Source: Echinarachnius parma (Eukaryota; Echinodermata; Echinoidea; Clypeasteroida; Echinarachniidae). Taken from it: 64,000 bases of DNA. The stretch's first letter is position 1. The number at the start of each line of letters is the position of its first letter. This document shows positions 45,021-57,810 of this stretch, piece by piece. The notes under the pieces were generated by a model. It made no database searches, was not told the DNA's origin, and saw nothing but the letters and a program-made list of their open reading frames with translations. Both the position numbers and the translations under genes were made by a program. The stretch lies in contig JBAMJV010003039.1 of the NCBI GenBank assembly GCA_037951105.1, positions 114,134 to 178,133 on the forward strand, in the 5' to 3' direction.

Positions 45021-46896
45021 AACATGTATGAATACACAATTGCACATCCATTTGTATTCAAGGCAGGTTTTGATATTGGCTGTTTTGTAATTATACCATT
45101 AATGCTAAAACGAATTGTGCACTGATGTTTTACCTTTCTTCAGTCGGATGCGCAAAAATCCAAATAATTATTTAACAAGTCCTTTATTTAGATAGACAAT
45201 GTATGAATTGTAAATAATAATGATGTAAATAATCATTATAAATGTTCAGAATTTGAACAAATATATCAATAAATAATTCTGAGATAAGGGTCATTGCGTG
45301 TGTATTCCATGTGTTAATTAAACGTGGAACTAGAATATATATCTCACGTGACAAACATGTCGTAAGTTATGAGTTTCAGAGTCACATGGGCGGTATTCTA
45401 CTAAAGTTATCAACTTTGGCTGGACTAAAAAGGACAGAACTAATTACCACTAACCAGTAAAAACCATTTCACCCCAGTAAAATGTGACAAGCACATTGAT
45501 TGTTGTTATGCACCATTAGAGATAAACACTATTGTTTCTCCTCATACTAACATTCCAATGTCATTGTTTAACTAGTTACCAGTTATATTATGTCCGCCGA
45601 CTAAAAAGGACAGTATAACACTGGGAAGCATATTAAACCATGTCATTGGAATATCAAGCAGCAACTTGTCTGGATGTCTAATGACAAGAAACAATCAGAG
45701 GTGGTGCATAACAATCATCAATGTGATTGTCAAATTCCACTTGTTACTGGGAATTTCTGTCTTTTTTAGTCCAGCCTAAGTTCATAAATTTAGTAGAATA
45801 CCGGCCATAGCCATGATTTATACTCAAATTTTGGCAAATTATAATGATTATTACTTTCATTCATTGTCTATCTAAATATACAGTGTATACGTGTACCAAA
45901 ACACGTTTCTTCTTAGATGATGGACAATACAAAGACACTTGAATAAACTTCATATGGATTACCATAATGCATTTTATTGTTCAGATCATAAGTCTTTTAT
46001 TATAATTACAAATCTATACCACAACAGTATGCCTGAATATACTTTAATTGCTCCCGAACTAAACTCAGTTTAGAGAAAAATGAAAATCATGGATCTTATT
46101 ATTTCCAGTAGAAATACAGTAAACTAATTAAAGGGATATAACAGTTTTGGTCGAGAGAGTGCTTTAATTAGATATTTTCCCGAGATACAGATAAACTAAG
46201 TGTATCCCCTGAACAACAAAATCATTCCTAAAACAAAAAACTTGCTTGAGCAAATTCTGCCCAGAAACAGCTAATGACTTTCGTATATCCATATAAAGAA
46301 ATCAACTCGAATTGAAATTGGGGACGTTGACATGAATTCACGATATGCAATGAAAAACACACAGTAATTTACAAGCGTACATTTTATTGAAACTATAAAT
46401 AACTGGCGTTAATCTGATTCTGATAACCCCTGATTCTCTGATTCTCTATTGAATTATTAATCTAAAAAAACAAAACAATCACACTGAATTTTATTTTGTT
46501 TGTATAAATTGGTGAATTTTCCAAAGATATGCTCCACATATACATTTGGAAATTGTTTGATTTGAATTTCATTTCCATACTTCACAAATTATATTTTTGG
46601 TGAACAGATGAATATGCAAACAAACAATATATTCATGAACAAAATACAAACAAAAATATACAGAAGACTAATAAACAATAGATATGACATAAACAATAAT
46701 TCATCTTGTAACATAACGTAAACTATGTGGGAACCAAAAAGAAGCAAAGTTGGTAAAATAAATTAATTCACGACTGTTCTTTGAATGACTGAACACAGCC
46801 TACAAAATTAGCCGATTATATACTTTTCTAACATTTATTCGAGCACTGTTTAACTACAAGTGTATTTCAATTCAAACATAAAGGAAATTGATTTAT

Positions 46897-46968
46897 GGGT
46901 CTATGTGGCTGGATGGTAGTGTACTGGTCTAACAATCCGGATGTCTCGGGTTTGATTCCCGGCGAAGC
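46897..46968 (+). other. tRNA-Val-like SINE head, second copy
   Basis: Same sequence as 29859-29931, with GGTTTGATTCC in place of GGTTCGATTCC in the B box. Probably transcriptionally weaker. Confidence 0.6.
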
Positions 46969-47972
46969 CTATCTGTCTTTTTTTTTTTTCATTTACAAGT
47001 TTGTTATTATAATGTACACGTTTTAGACACTGAAATGCAGTTTGCCCAGAACTTTTACAGTAAATGTATATGTTGTCTAAAGATATACCGCTAATATCGA
47101 TACATAAAGTGCAACAAATTTCATATTTCAACATGGAAAGTATAATTATACAGAGTAATATGATTTAACTATTTCTTTTCAGTTTGATAACAAATCCTAC
47201 GAATAAATATCATGATTATATCAGGCCCAACAAAAAATGGTAATACAAATTTAAAAACCTTATTAATTCAAACATTTATGCAGAAATACAAACGGAACTT
47301 GTAGGTTTCTTCCACAACTAGGTAACAAACCAATACAATTAACCAATTATACAAACACAACAATATTGATATAATGCAAAAATCGAAATATTTCACCTTG
47401 GAAACGATATAATGTTAAAATGTAAAGCGCTTAGAGCTGATTAATATTATGCGCTATATAAATCGAAAGATTAGAGTGACGTAATCATTTCTCTTCAGTT
47501 TGGTAACAAACATATACCCCCCAAAATGTATATATCTAGGCTACCCCGCCAAAATACCCATCTTCCTGTACTGAAACAGAGTATAATTTCTGTCACAGTG
47601 TGATAACAAACCTTAAACTAAATAGATCAAAGCAATGTTATTTGTACACAATAAATTTACTATTTTGATTTAGATGAATATTGCGAAGGACTTGGAGTAA
47701 ATCCTTATTCCAATTTATTTGTAATATTATTCAATAGAAAGTAATTTTGCCATATAGAAGGTGTATCTAAACCATTGAACAAAACGATTAAAACCAAACA
47801 AACAAGCAAACATACATATCTTTAAAAATAGTAAGGAAACCTTTTTGTTCTCTTTGGTAGAAAAATTGCATTATTACTTACAATAAACTCATTTTTAATG
47901 GTATTTCCTACATACAAATAATTGACATAGTGGCCTTTATTGTCGATGTATTATTTGTTGTATTTACAAATA

Positions 47973-48505
47973 TTAAAGTGATACCTGTAAAGTGTCAGAT
48001 ATTGCACAAAATGACATTTGAGACTTCAATCCTACATCAATATCATTGTAAAATACAATTGAAAGATTTGTGAAAGTTTGAAAGAAAACGAACACTGTTT
48101 ACCTAGTTCATATTTTATCACCGAATACTGATGGCCTGTCGTACATTTGTTGCAGTAATAATCATCCGTTTGAGATATCCGCACCGTGTATGTTTACAGA
48201 CGTAGTACAGAATTCATGGAATTTGCGCTCGCTCGGCTCAAAGTTCAATCGGGTCCGGAATGTTCCCACGCTCTCTGGCTGGACGTGTTCAGCTAGGACA
48301 ATTGTACTTTTTATCAAAAGCGTTGATCAACGCTTTTCAAATAATGATTTTCAATGATAATTATCTTCATACTAAAGGGACATTTGAAAAAATCCAACCT
48401 TATTTTATTCTTCTCTTACCATAAGCTAAACAACACGGTAGAAGAGAAACGAGGAAGCTCCAAGTAATTTTTGTGGATTTGGACACTTTACAGGTATGAC
48501 TTTAA
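47973..48505. mobile_element. TTAA MITE, family 3
   Basis: TTAA at 47973-47976 and 48502-48505, ends TTAAAGTGATACCTGTAAAG and CAGGTATGACTTTAA. The left duplicon reads across the site at about 30915-30935 without it, so it inserted after the duplication. The interior includes AAAGCGTTGATCAACGCTTT (48319-48338), a perfect 20-bp palindrome. Confidence 0.85.
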
Positions 48506-50340
48506 TTTACAGCTACATCATCAATACAAAATTAAGGCCTCCATGGATATCAAGTAATATATATGTGTTTAATGTCTAAGCTCTAATATCATTTAATATA
48601 GAAATACCTCCTTGTATGTGTTTTTTGTTGTTGTTGAGGTTTTCGTTCTTTGAATATAAAAACAAAACTTGTAATACAATTTCGTATTACCTTAATTGTA
48701 ACGCCGGAATAAAATAAAACAATAAAAGTAACACAAATCAAACGATCAAACAAACAAAATGTTTACATAATTTAACGTTGTCACAATCGATGATACCGTA
48801 CTTCATTTTCAGGCTAAACAAAAATGTAAATACAATGTTTAACATATATATAAAAGCAAACAATAATAGTAATAATAGTAATACAAATAAAACAATCAAA
48901 CAAACAACAAACAAAATGTTTACATAAATTAACGTTGTCACATTCGATGATACAGTACTCCATGTACATGCTAAACAAAAATGTAGATACAATGTATAAC
49001 ATATTGATGTAAAGCATCTATAATAAAAATAAGTTAAGCCAACGAAGAAGCTGGTTACAATGTCAGCCAATACTCCGCTAAACCGTTACAGGTAGTGATT
49101 ATATAATTATTCTACACATCGCATTTATGTTTTATTATTTGCAAAATAAGGCATAATAATTTATCAATATAAATGAAAAAATCCTATATACAGATTCATG
49201 CATGAATATAAATGAAGAACATTTGACATATCTCATTAATCACTACTTTGTAAATTATTTGTATAAAACAGAGCTTCACTTATATTACAAACATTCATTC
49301 AAGTATAATTTCGTTGGTTTTGAATATAAATTTAGCTCATATTTCCACATTTCATACATAATCCATAACACGAATATTACAAGTAAGTGTTTCAAGTGGT
49401 AATTCGTAAGCCCAATTATGGCATCAAAAGTAAAAAAATACTGTGACGCCATAAAGAGTTATCCATAGCACACGATGTCGATAGATAACGAACACATTTT
49501 ATAGTGCCTTTTTACCATGACTCTGTTCAATCATCCTTGTTTATTAAGGAGAATATTTGTCATTATAGGCGGTGATTATATAATTATTCTAAATATCGCA
49601 CTTCTGTTTGTATTATTTGCAAAATAATGCATACAAATTATAATCGAATCGAATCGAAATACTGTATACAGTAATTTAAATTATTCTACATATTCATGCA
49701 TGCATATGCATGAATGAAGTACATTTTACATATTTCATTAATCACTACTTTGTATATAATTTGTGAAAAACAGAGCTTCACTTATTACAAACAATCATTA
49801 GGTACTACGTGCACGCTCATCGGGTGAGAGTTAGAAGGACGCTCACTAATTATTTGGTTAAAGTGAGTTATGCATACTATACTATCTTGAAGGACCGAAC
49901 CCTCTCTATTTGGGGATACAATATTTTTAATTTACAAAAGAGAGCTATACAGTGGGTTTCTACAAAGGTCCCAAACATTGAACACGATAATCTCAAGTGT
50001 AAAAAGTGAATTAGCGACCTTTTCTCATTCAACCGATGTAATATAATAGATGTATTGTATACATAAGCTTAATTTAATGACGACAATCACAAAATATGTA
50101 TGTAACTGAACAATCTAGATTCAACCCAAAACTTAACCATAAATCATGTTCATTAAAATCAGTTTATGTATTCACCGTTAGTGCGCACAAACATGCATTC
50201 ACTGAACAAATACCATAGCTTTCAAACAGAACATCTCTATAAATTGTGCAAGCTTCGAAAGATAATGGCAAACAAACTAACTATGTAACCATGGTAACTT
50301 CACTATGCCTCTAAGAAATGTATCTATCTCAAATCTCATT

Positions 50341-50528
50341 TATGCCCTTCTCACCTGCACACACAACCTATCCTGGCAAAAACACATCGATGGCGTTGTA
50401 TCCAAATCCAACCAAATGCTAGGCCTTATCAACAGGAAACTACGACGCTCTTCCAAGAAAATCCGACAATAGGCTTACTTCTCCCTAGTCAGACCATGTT
50501 TGAAATACTGTGCGACCTTTCAATCGAA
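50341..50528 (+). pseudogene. LINE reverse-transcriptase C-terminal fragment
   Basis: One frame reads NLSWQKHIDGVVSKSNQMLG, LINRKLRRSSKKIRQ, a stop, then AYFSLVRPCLKYCATF. This is the region after the RT palm in Jockey/CR1-type LINEs. A single stop interrupts it. It is absent from the corresponding place before TRIM C. Confidence 0.75.
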
Positions 50529-50758
50529 CTATCAATACTATCAATCGAACTTTCGATGATTCATCATGTTTTAAATGGTGCTCTAAATACCTGATAAAAG
50601 CACGTTCCTGTCAATTCGTGTTTGTAAAAATCGAGACATGACAAATTTCATGATGATATACACAATTTCTAGCCGATCAACATGATCAAACTGTAACCCG
50701 TCGTCAGTGTTTACCAACGCAACATATCCAAATACGCCCCTCAACCAAGTCGCGCTGA

Positions 50759-52783
50759 TTAGGTTAGTGTAATCTTTTTGGACGTAGATACCAGGGTCAC
50801 TTCTGCACCTGGACCAGTTTTGGTCACGACTGCTGCGGTTCCATCGGGGGAAACCGAGAGTATGAGGGCGCTGCAGCCGTGGTGTTCGTTCTCAAAGAGC
50901 GTGTCCAGGAGATTTCCATCGAGTGTGTATCTCTGGAGTGTCCGCCTACCACTGGATCCCTTCCAGAGGACGTAGAGGAGTCTCTCATTGTCGCAGCCGA
51001 TCGCGACTTCCTTCCATTCGGCACGAGTGATCGTGCGCAAGATCTTGCCGTCCTGATCAATTACAGAGATCTTGGAGGAATCGTGAGTGAACAAAATCAC
51101 GTCGGCCTCACGAGGACATACAGCAACACGGATTGGGATTAAACCTTCTACATTGATAGATTTCTGCAAAGCCCCATCCTGGCGCAAGACACGAACCATA
51201 CCGTCACCAGCGACATATATATTGTCTGCGTGGTCTGTTGCTACGCTTTGCAACTGGTCACACGGTGTCAAACTGGAAGAAATCCTACCACCCGGTAGTC
51301 TGATGATATCATCAGATTTCATTAGCACATGACGTAGATCAGAAAGTGATGCGAGTGATGCATAACTGCACGTTATCCTCTTTTCTAGCTCAAACTGTGT
51401 TGCGGACTCATACTTCACATTTGTCTGTCGCACTGCATAATATGTGCAAACAAGAAAGTGTTCTGCGTTGTCTCTTGTCTGTCTATCACTCAAGAAATAT
51501 GCGTGTTTTTCTGGTTCTGATTTAACTCCTTGAAATGCAGCTACCACCGCCATCCGTCCATCTTTTGTGAAGGTAATCGAATAAGGGCCATCGGTGCAAG
51601 ATTGAATGCTGATGTTTCTTATGTCCCTGATTGCCCTCACCAAATATCCAAGACTTGGCTCATCACTTGATGAGTGAAAATGATGTTGGGACACCGATTC
51701 ACTGATCTTCTGAAGCAGTCTCAAATCCAGTCTCTCTGACGTCACCTGGTTGATTGAGTCCTGCAGAGGTTGTAGATTATTGTAGGAAAGTGCAATGGCC
51801 ACATCAGTCGACTCTTGTTCCATGATCGTTCTTGCTTTGGACTCGCACAGGCCTAGGCTTTCCTTCACCCCTTTCGATTTCTGTCGGAGCTTTACAAGTA
51901 CTTGACGTTGGTTTCGTTGAAATGAGTTCATTGTGGCCTTGACGTTTAGTTCCCATCGTTTCGTCTCTCGTTCAACCATCGATTTGATCTTCTTGTTGAC
52001 CATTTCCTCCTGCATTAGCATCGACTTGTCGACGGTATCAAGCATCGAAATAAATGAGGCGCATTCTTGCGACTTTTCGTCAATTCGCGCCAACTGGGAA
52101 CGGATTCTCTCCTTCAGTGTCGACGCAAACTCGCCGATCGGGACATGCTCGTGATCGTCCTCTGCACGATGATCGTTTTCAGTACATTCATCACAAATTG
52201 GGACGTTGCAAACAGTGCAGAAGAGTCGCAACTTCATCTCCGCGTGATTCTGACAAAATGTTGAGAGACCCCCTTCGACGTCGCCTTTCTTGCAGCCTTT
52301 CGCACCGCTGCCTTCCACTCCCTTCATCAGCTCTTGCTCTGGAACAGCTGTCACGGTATGGTTCTGAGTTCCCTTCATCTTACTGTGAGTATAACCACAT
52401 TGCTGACACATCGTCTGTGCGCACTCGGAGCAGTGGATGAATCCATGAGGCTGGTTTCCATCCGTCTGGGTTCTCCCACAGACATCACATGACTTGGTGT
52501 CTTGTTTCACTTCTTCGTCCTCAAGAACCTGAAGGAGCTTCATCGCCCGGAAATCTAGCGTCAAAGCAGTGATACCTCCCTCGGGTATATCTGACACCTT
52601 TTGACACAGGGGACATGGTATGGAGCTGGCGCTGCCTTTCTCTGTCTGGAACTTTTCGAGACATTTCTCGCAGAAACTGTGCAGACAGGACAACGCTCTC
52701 GGGTTCTTGAATCGATGAAGGCAGATGGCACAATCAACGTCAGCACCGAAAAGTTTAGAAAACGGTGACTTCCTTGTATCCAT
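50759..52783 (-). CDS. TRIM-type RING/B-box/coiled-coil/beta-propeller protein (copy D)
   Basis: A single 674-codon frame. The first 17 residues (MDTRKSPFSKLFGADVD) are unrelated to those of A, B and C. From C18 onward it is a standard copy: RING 18-60, B-box1, B-box2, coiled coil, propeller ending KKITLT with TAA. Small losses (QHHFHSSSDE for QQLHFHTTKDE) make it slightly shorter. The variable propeller segment (about residues 414-448) reads EPEKHAYFLSDRQTRDNAEH, again different from the other three. Immediately upstream lies a decayed copy of the usual TRIM start (52869-52955), so its present 5' end arose by recombination. Whether the new start is used is not shown by sequence alone. Confidence 0.92.
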   Translation of the reverse strand: MDTRKSPFSKLFGADVDCAICLHRFKNPRALSCLHSFCEKCLEKFQTEKGSASSIPCPLCQKVSDIPEGGITALTLDFRAMKLLQVLEDEEVKQDTKSCDVCGRTQTDGNQPHGFIHCSECAQTMCQQCGYTHSKMKGTQNHTVTAVPEQELMKGVEGSGAKGCKKGDVEGGLSTFCQNHAEMKLRLFCTVCNVPICDECTENDHRAEDDHEHVPIGEFASTLKERIRSQLARIDEKSQECASFISMLDTVDKSMLMQEEMVNKKIKSMVERETKRWELNVKATMNSFQRNQRQVLVKLRQKSKGVKESLGLCESKARTIMEQESTDVAIALSYNNLQPLQDSINQVTSERLDLRLLQKISESVSQHHFHSSSDEPSLGYLVRAIRDIRNISIQSCTDGPYSITFTKDGRMAVVAAFQGVKSEPEKHAYFLSDRQTRDNAEHFLVCTYYAVRQTNVKYESATQFELEKRITCSYASLASLSDLRHVLMKSDDIIRLPGGRISSSLTPCDQLQSVATDHADNIYVAGDGMVRVLRQDGALQKSINVEGLIPIRVAVCPREADVILFTHDSSKISVIDQDGKILRTITRAEWKEVAIGCDNERLLYVLWKGSSGRRTLQRYTLDGNLLDTLFENEHHGCSALILSVSPDGTAAVVTKTGPGAEVTLVSTSKKITLT

Positions 52784-52868
52784 ATTCTTAGCGAATTGAG
52801 TTTTCCGAATTGAGTTTTCCGAATATTACTTTCTAATCGAAAAAGGTACAGCGTACACTTTTAATAAC
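52784..52868. other. Short spacer with 14-bp direct repeats at TRIM D start
   Basis: 85 bases unlike the other TRIM flanks, containing CGAATTGAGTTTTC twice in tandem plus a partial third copy (CGAAT). It separates the new TRIM D start from the older decayed TRIM start and marks the recombination junction. Confidence 0.7.
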
Positions 52869-52955
52869 TCGGATTCTTGAAATGATTGAAGCAAATAGTC
52901 AGTTAAGTTCTTCGTCGAACTTCTCTAACAATACGAACAATCTCTTTGCAGCAAT
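52869..52955 (-). pseudogene. Decayed N-terminal TRIM remnant upstream of copy D
   Basis: Aligns with the first ~28 codons of the other copies: GGATTCTTGAAATGATTGAA and AAGTTCTTCGTCGAAC correspond to the FKNPR to EEEL region, then CTTTGCAGC. The initiator ATG position has changed (CAT to AAT on the plus strand). The normal TRIM 5' flank follows from about 52956. Confidence 0.8.
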
Positions 52956-54144
52956 TATCTGTAGATCTTTGAGAAGCGTATTCCGGCTAATAATGTCTAA
53001 ATAAAAAGGTTTACATTTAAGTATGTTGTTATTTTATAGAAAGAAAAACGAATGTATTTATGATAACTGAAAATCATTAACCACTGTCCTCAATGTAGGT
53101 ACTCTTTCAAGTGTTAAAATTTGAATGTAATTCTTTTTACTACACAAATAATGTTAACATAAGAAATAGTTCCTACTGTGTTATTCTTTTGTCAAACGCA
53201 TTAATACATTGTGATCCGTAAGCATCACGATTTCACAACTGGCTTTAAACTACCAAGAACATTACAGTATAAGATTTAATCCGATTTCCATGAAATATAA
53301 AATAAGGTGAACTAAATATTCACAATATATATACATTTGCGAAATGAATGGCAAGCAAATGTGACCTCGTTAGAAGTAACCTTCAATTATTGACTTTTCG
53401 AGGAAAATATAATTACACAAACATACAATACGTGTAATTACAAAATCATATCTATATTTACTCAATGTCACCCAAATGAGATTGGAATCTATTAATGAGT
53501 GTTCACAATGTCATTTGTTCAACTTGAAGAACATCAACAAATGTCTAATGACGTATTGGTGGCTGTTGCAGGGAGAGTTCTTCAATGTCACGATGGCACA
53601 CGTCATGTTCAACGAATATTTGAAAGGGAATACATGTAGTACTTTTCACCGTCTTCTAGAGGTAGACTGGAAATGCCGCAGGGATCGGAGTTCATGAAAT
53701 GTCTTAGTAGTCTTTCGTTCTGAACATTGCTCTTCAACTTACTCAGGTTTAGAATACTTATGGACAGATCTGCGTCAGCCCAGAAGCTACAGAACGATTA
53801 AATTGCACCATCAACGTCAGCTTTCAAGCAATAATTAGAGTTAGACACAAATCTGACCTACTACTTTCAACTTTGCTTGTCGTCCCTCGAATGAAGCTGA
53901 ATAACTGTAAAAAGGATGGTATTAAACGTCTTCTGGGGTGGACTGGAAATATCACAGCGAAGTCACGAACCTTTCTTTTTCGGCAGTCATTCGTTTCGTT
54001 GCTCTCCTAGCTGTTCAAGATTCGTAGCTCTCCAAGTTGTACAGGATTAGAATCATTCCATACAGGTCATCAACCCAGCAATCTACAGAACAATTGGTCG
54101 GCTGGTAGCAACACACGTCATCCGCTCCCTACGATAATGACACA
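52956..54144. other. Conserved 5' flank of the TRIM D unit
   Basis: Homologous to the flanks of A, B and C. It holds the unfilled TTAA site (53154-53157) for the MITE found at 14571. No other gene seen. Confidence 0.6.
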
Positions 54145-55426
54145 TTAAAGGGATAGTTGAGTATTGGTCAAACTTAACGTTATTAACCAAAACCTGCATC
54201 ATTACGGTACAAACTAACAGTTATAACTCCACCATGCTCGAAAGGTATACACAATTACAAACGACTAAGTAAAAACGCTGTTAGCAAGAGGGCGCTCTCT
54301 AAAAACTCATTGGTTTTAGCCATTTTTTCATTCAAAATCGTGCATTTGGGCCATTCTTTGAAAAGTGAAACTTTTTCGGAAAAATTGAAGTTTTATTTTT
54401 CTGTAGTTTTGTTCCATTTTTGGAATGATCCATGTGTAAAGTTTCATGAAATACATGATTTGAAGTTTAAAATGAAACTTTTTTACTCATTTGCATAAAT
54501 TTACATATTTCAATATTTTTCTAATAATCATAATTCAGAAAATAATCAAGATATCAAAAGGATAATTAGCAAGCTCATTCTTCTCACTTTCCTGTACAGG
54601 TTGATACCAACTTTGTAAAAATTCAACCTTTCATTCTTTTCTAAACCCGATATTATAAAATTCCCATTTTTCCATTCATATTGTACATGTCACACACGTG
54701 ACCACCCCAAAATGTCACACACGTGACCAGACATTGCCACATAATTAAGTACTATAAAAAACAACGGTTTGATATAATTCTCATTCATTGCTATTGTTGT
54801 ACTTACAAATGTATAGTACTTCTCTGGTAATAAGATGAACATTATAGCTATTCATATTTTAAAGAATTTTCCAAATGAAATTTAGTTATGAAAAAAGCGC
54901 TCCGTGCGAAGTCACACACGTGACCCATGCCATTTGACCTCTGACATTGAGTTACGTAATCCTTATAAAATCTTTTGTGTTAAGTTTGAAAGACTACAAC
55001 ACATTCAAGTCACATATGAAGTAAAAATCATTATAGTCTCATACTTACTGAAATATAAGCATCCCATTTCCAAATTTGTCATGTTTTGGGTCACACACGT
55101 GACCAAGAATGGCCCATTTGATGTTTTGTTAATATAATGATTCAATAGAGATATCATCAACAACTATTTAAAAACCTATTTAGATTTTTTTTCAAAGTAG
55201 TCTATAAGCATTTTTTGCATTTTTCTAAAAAGTCAAAATGTCCCCCGGCCGGTAGACTTATGACTAAAATATCTTGAAATCAAAATTTTCAACTATGAGA
55301 GCATTTGAAAGGGAATGATTCTCATTTTACATGTTTTATTCAAGGAACTTTCAAATGGAATTAAAACCATTCAATTTAGTGTCAAGGGGCATTTCGGGAA
55401 GTACCAATACTCAAGTGTACCTTTAA
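54145..55426. mobile_element. TTAA MITE, family 1, hosting a GGGCCATTCTT element
   Basis: TTAA at 54145-54148 and 55423-55426. Nearly identical to 4170-5202 apart from nested insertions: here a GGGCCATTCTT MITE, there a hAT-like element. Both therefore inserted after the TRIM units were duplicated. Confidence 0.85.
54348..55115. mobile_element. 768-bp MITE with GGGCCATTCTT termini
   Basis: Exact inverted ends GGGCCATTCTT and AAGAATGGCCC, with ATTT at 54344-54347 and 55116-55119. The unfilled site GTGCATTTGATGTTTTGT is at 4369-4386. Contains GTCACACACGTGAC at about 54690, 54715, 54911 and 55090, as in the TRIM B copy. No coding capacity. Confidence 0.92.
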
Positions 55427-57125
55427 TCACAAATTATTGTACTCGTTAAAGAGAATCAGTCGTTTGTCTGTGTATATTTATGTGTATTAAACAAACAAAC
55501 AAAAAACACACAAAACAAATCGTCTTTCAAAGGGATCTAGCAACTTTGTTGACATGTGCAAAAATGAAGAGTTGATAACATATAAATGTATTTCTGTAAT
55601 CTGATAATGTGAAACAGTTTCCATGTTTATATTGATAATACGAACACAATGAGATGTGTGAGAACCGGCCTAGAGTCAGTAAGTTGTGTTGATTTTGACA
55701 ATGTTACTACAATGGATCCCTTTTATTTCTAAGAATCCCTTTCAGGAATCTAGTAAATTTGTTGGCAAGTGCAAACAAAGTGATGAGTGATTAATAAAGT
55801 GTGTATTGGGGTGATATGATTTGTCTACAAAGTAATGCGTGAATATTTCACGTTAATTTGATGTTTTTTGGCTAAGATATGAGCAAAAAATGCAAATGAT
55901 ATTCGGTAACTCATTGTACTTACTTTGCGCACGGCATGAAATTATCCCGTAGACAATTTCATATCTGAACACTTTAATCGTAAATATCTTTTAAACAAAA
56001 TGGAAATTTGAAAAACCGAAACCTTTCCCGTGCTTTTATTGTTAATATTGTCAATGATATGATAATGTATGAGCGAACCACTAGAGTTCCAAGTAAGTTT
56101 TGAGGATTTGGACAATGTTACCTTGCCCCAAATACCAAGGCCAAGAGACACGATGAAATCAGGTCTATATATGTATGTTCGTGCGTGCATTTGTGCATGT
56201 CAGTTGTGATAATTCAAATAATTAATATACGTACTGTGAATGTGATGGAGACACGTAGAACTGTATAACGAGTACCCACATAGACCGAAAAATCAGTCTA
56301 TGTGTATTCCGCTAGACAGCTTCACAGACGCTCGGTATACCGCTTCATTTCGACAGGATTTAAAACATGTAATTTGTAATTCCCATGTAGAGTCGGTAAT
56401 GCCCGACTACGAGTCACAGTGCATTTCCCGCCACAATAATATTGTGCATGCAGTTCGTATCCAAGCGTCTCACTCTCAGTCCACAGTCATGTGTCCAATT
56501 TCCATTGCCAACATTTTGACCAAACAACGAACACTGATTGTGTTGACATCGACCATCGTGGATTTTCAGCAGCTTGCTCAGCTCGGGTTCAAATTCAATC
56601 AAACTCGCGACACAACTGATTCGGAAAGCTCTCTATAAAGTACAGATCTTACAGTGTCTCTAATATAATCATGGTGTTTACTGTTTAACATAATGCAGTG
56701 ATAAGACGGGGATCAAGCACATCTTATGTGCAGCCATTTTAATCACAATGCTTTATAATGGTGGACTGTACAACTACCTGGATCGATCCAGCTACCAGCT
56801 GGAGCCGCAAATGTGCGACGTGCATATATACATGTACTGCGCGCGCTGCATGCATGTTCCTCTCAAAATGCAGTGGTATGCATGTATCCGGAGTTGTTGT
56901 ATTTTAATGTCAATCAGTCAAAGGTGACTATTGTTGCCAATTTAATTTCTCCTTTCTCTTTACCCAAAAAAAGAAGAATAAATAAAGTCCAATGGCACCG
57001 CTATGCATATCGCGATATTTTGTTTTTCTCAAATAACATATTTGTACTACATCTATGGAATACAAAAAAAATAAGCACTACGTTTGCATCTATGATTTCG
57101 CTCATATAGGGACTCGCGCCTCTTA
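55427..57125. other. TRIM D upstream flank, distal part
   Basis: Homologous to 5203-5900 and 7600-8160. It includes an AAGGGATCT...GGATCCCTTT element at about 55519-55728 and a family-2 TTAA-like element without clean ends at about 55740-56130. No gene. Confidence 0.55.
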
Positions 57126-57349
57126 TGCCCGGCGCAGACAGAGCCGACTCGACCCGATCCGACTGGTTTTCAGCCTGATTAACTCAGTATGTGCTGCCTC
57201 AGGACTCCGGTTTTTCCGGTCAAGTGCCAATCGGAGGTCATTCGAGGCCGATTCAACATGTTGGATCGGCTCTGACTGAGCGAAACTGACTCTACCCTGA
57301 CTGAAAACCAGTCGGATCGGGTCGAGTCGGCTCTGTCTGCGCCGGGCTT
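57126..57349. mobile_element. 224-bp MITE with AAGCCCGGCG-type terminal repeats
   Basis: GCCCGGCGCAGACAGAGCCG at the left and CGGCTCTGTCTGCGCCGGGC at the right are inverted. Shares its ends and its GCCTGATTAACT internal block with 36184-36457. The left AA has been lost. Confidence 0.82.
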
Positions 57350-57408
57350 TAATCTTATGTGGAGTTAATCATAACGATTGTACGAGCAATATAATTCATA
57401 TTTTACTA

Positions 57409-57532
57409 CAAGGGCGTAGACCTTCTGTCATTGATACCCATTCAACAGGGGGGGGGGGGGGGGGGTGACATGATCTATTCATTCATCCCCCCCCCCTGAT
57501 GAATAGGTATTACGTAAGTTTCTACGCCCATG
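57409..57532. mobile_element. Short hAT-like element
   Basis: CAAGGGCGTAGA and TCTACGCCCATG are inverted ends. An inner pair, GATACCCATTCAACAGGGGG and CCCCCTGATGAATAGGTAT, forms a hairpin. No 8-bp duplication recognisable. Confidence 0.55.
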
Positions 57533-57810
57533 ATACAATATTATATTAAACTTAACAAATATATAATTGTACTACAAACGAAACATCGCGATATAGAACT
57601 TTTTCATGTACCTAATCCTAGCATAAAGTGCAAACATTTAATGGGCTTATAATTATGTACATTTTAGTCAAAATGTAATATTTAATTACTAATTATAATG
57701 TAATATTTAATTACTAATTACGATGAATTATATCATTATAAAGTTATGATAATCTACGCCAAACTGTATCCGGATACGCATTTTGTTATTTTCATTTCGA
57801 TTGTGAAAGT

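Larger units (their letters stand above)
43211..50758. repeat. Segmental duplication, right copy (TRIM D side)
   Basis: Collinear with 26571-32645. It is longer because of later insertions (about 43500-43700, 44390-44765, 47973-48505) and a longer run before TRIM D. From 46320 to 47820 the similarity to 29290-30740 is very high. No host gene seen inside. Confidence 0.85.

Noticed and set aside
57409..57532. Confident hAT call
   Set aside because: Ends fit, but the flanking 8-mers match at only four of eight positions, so it is kept at low confidence.
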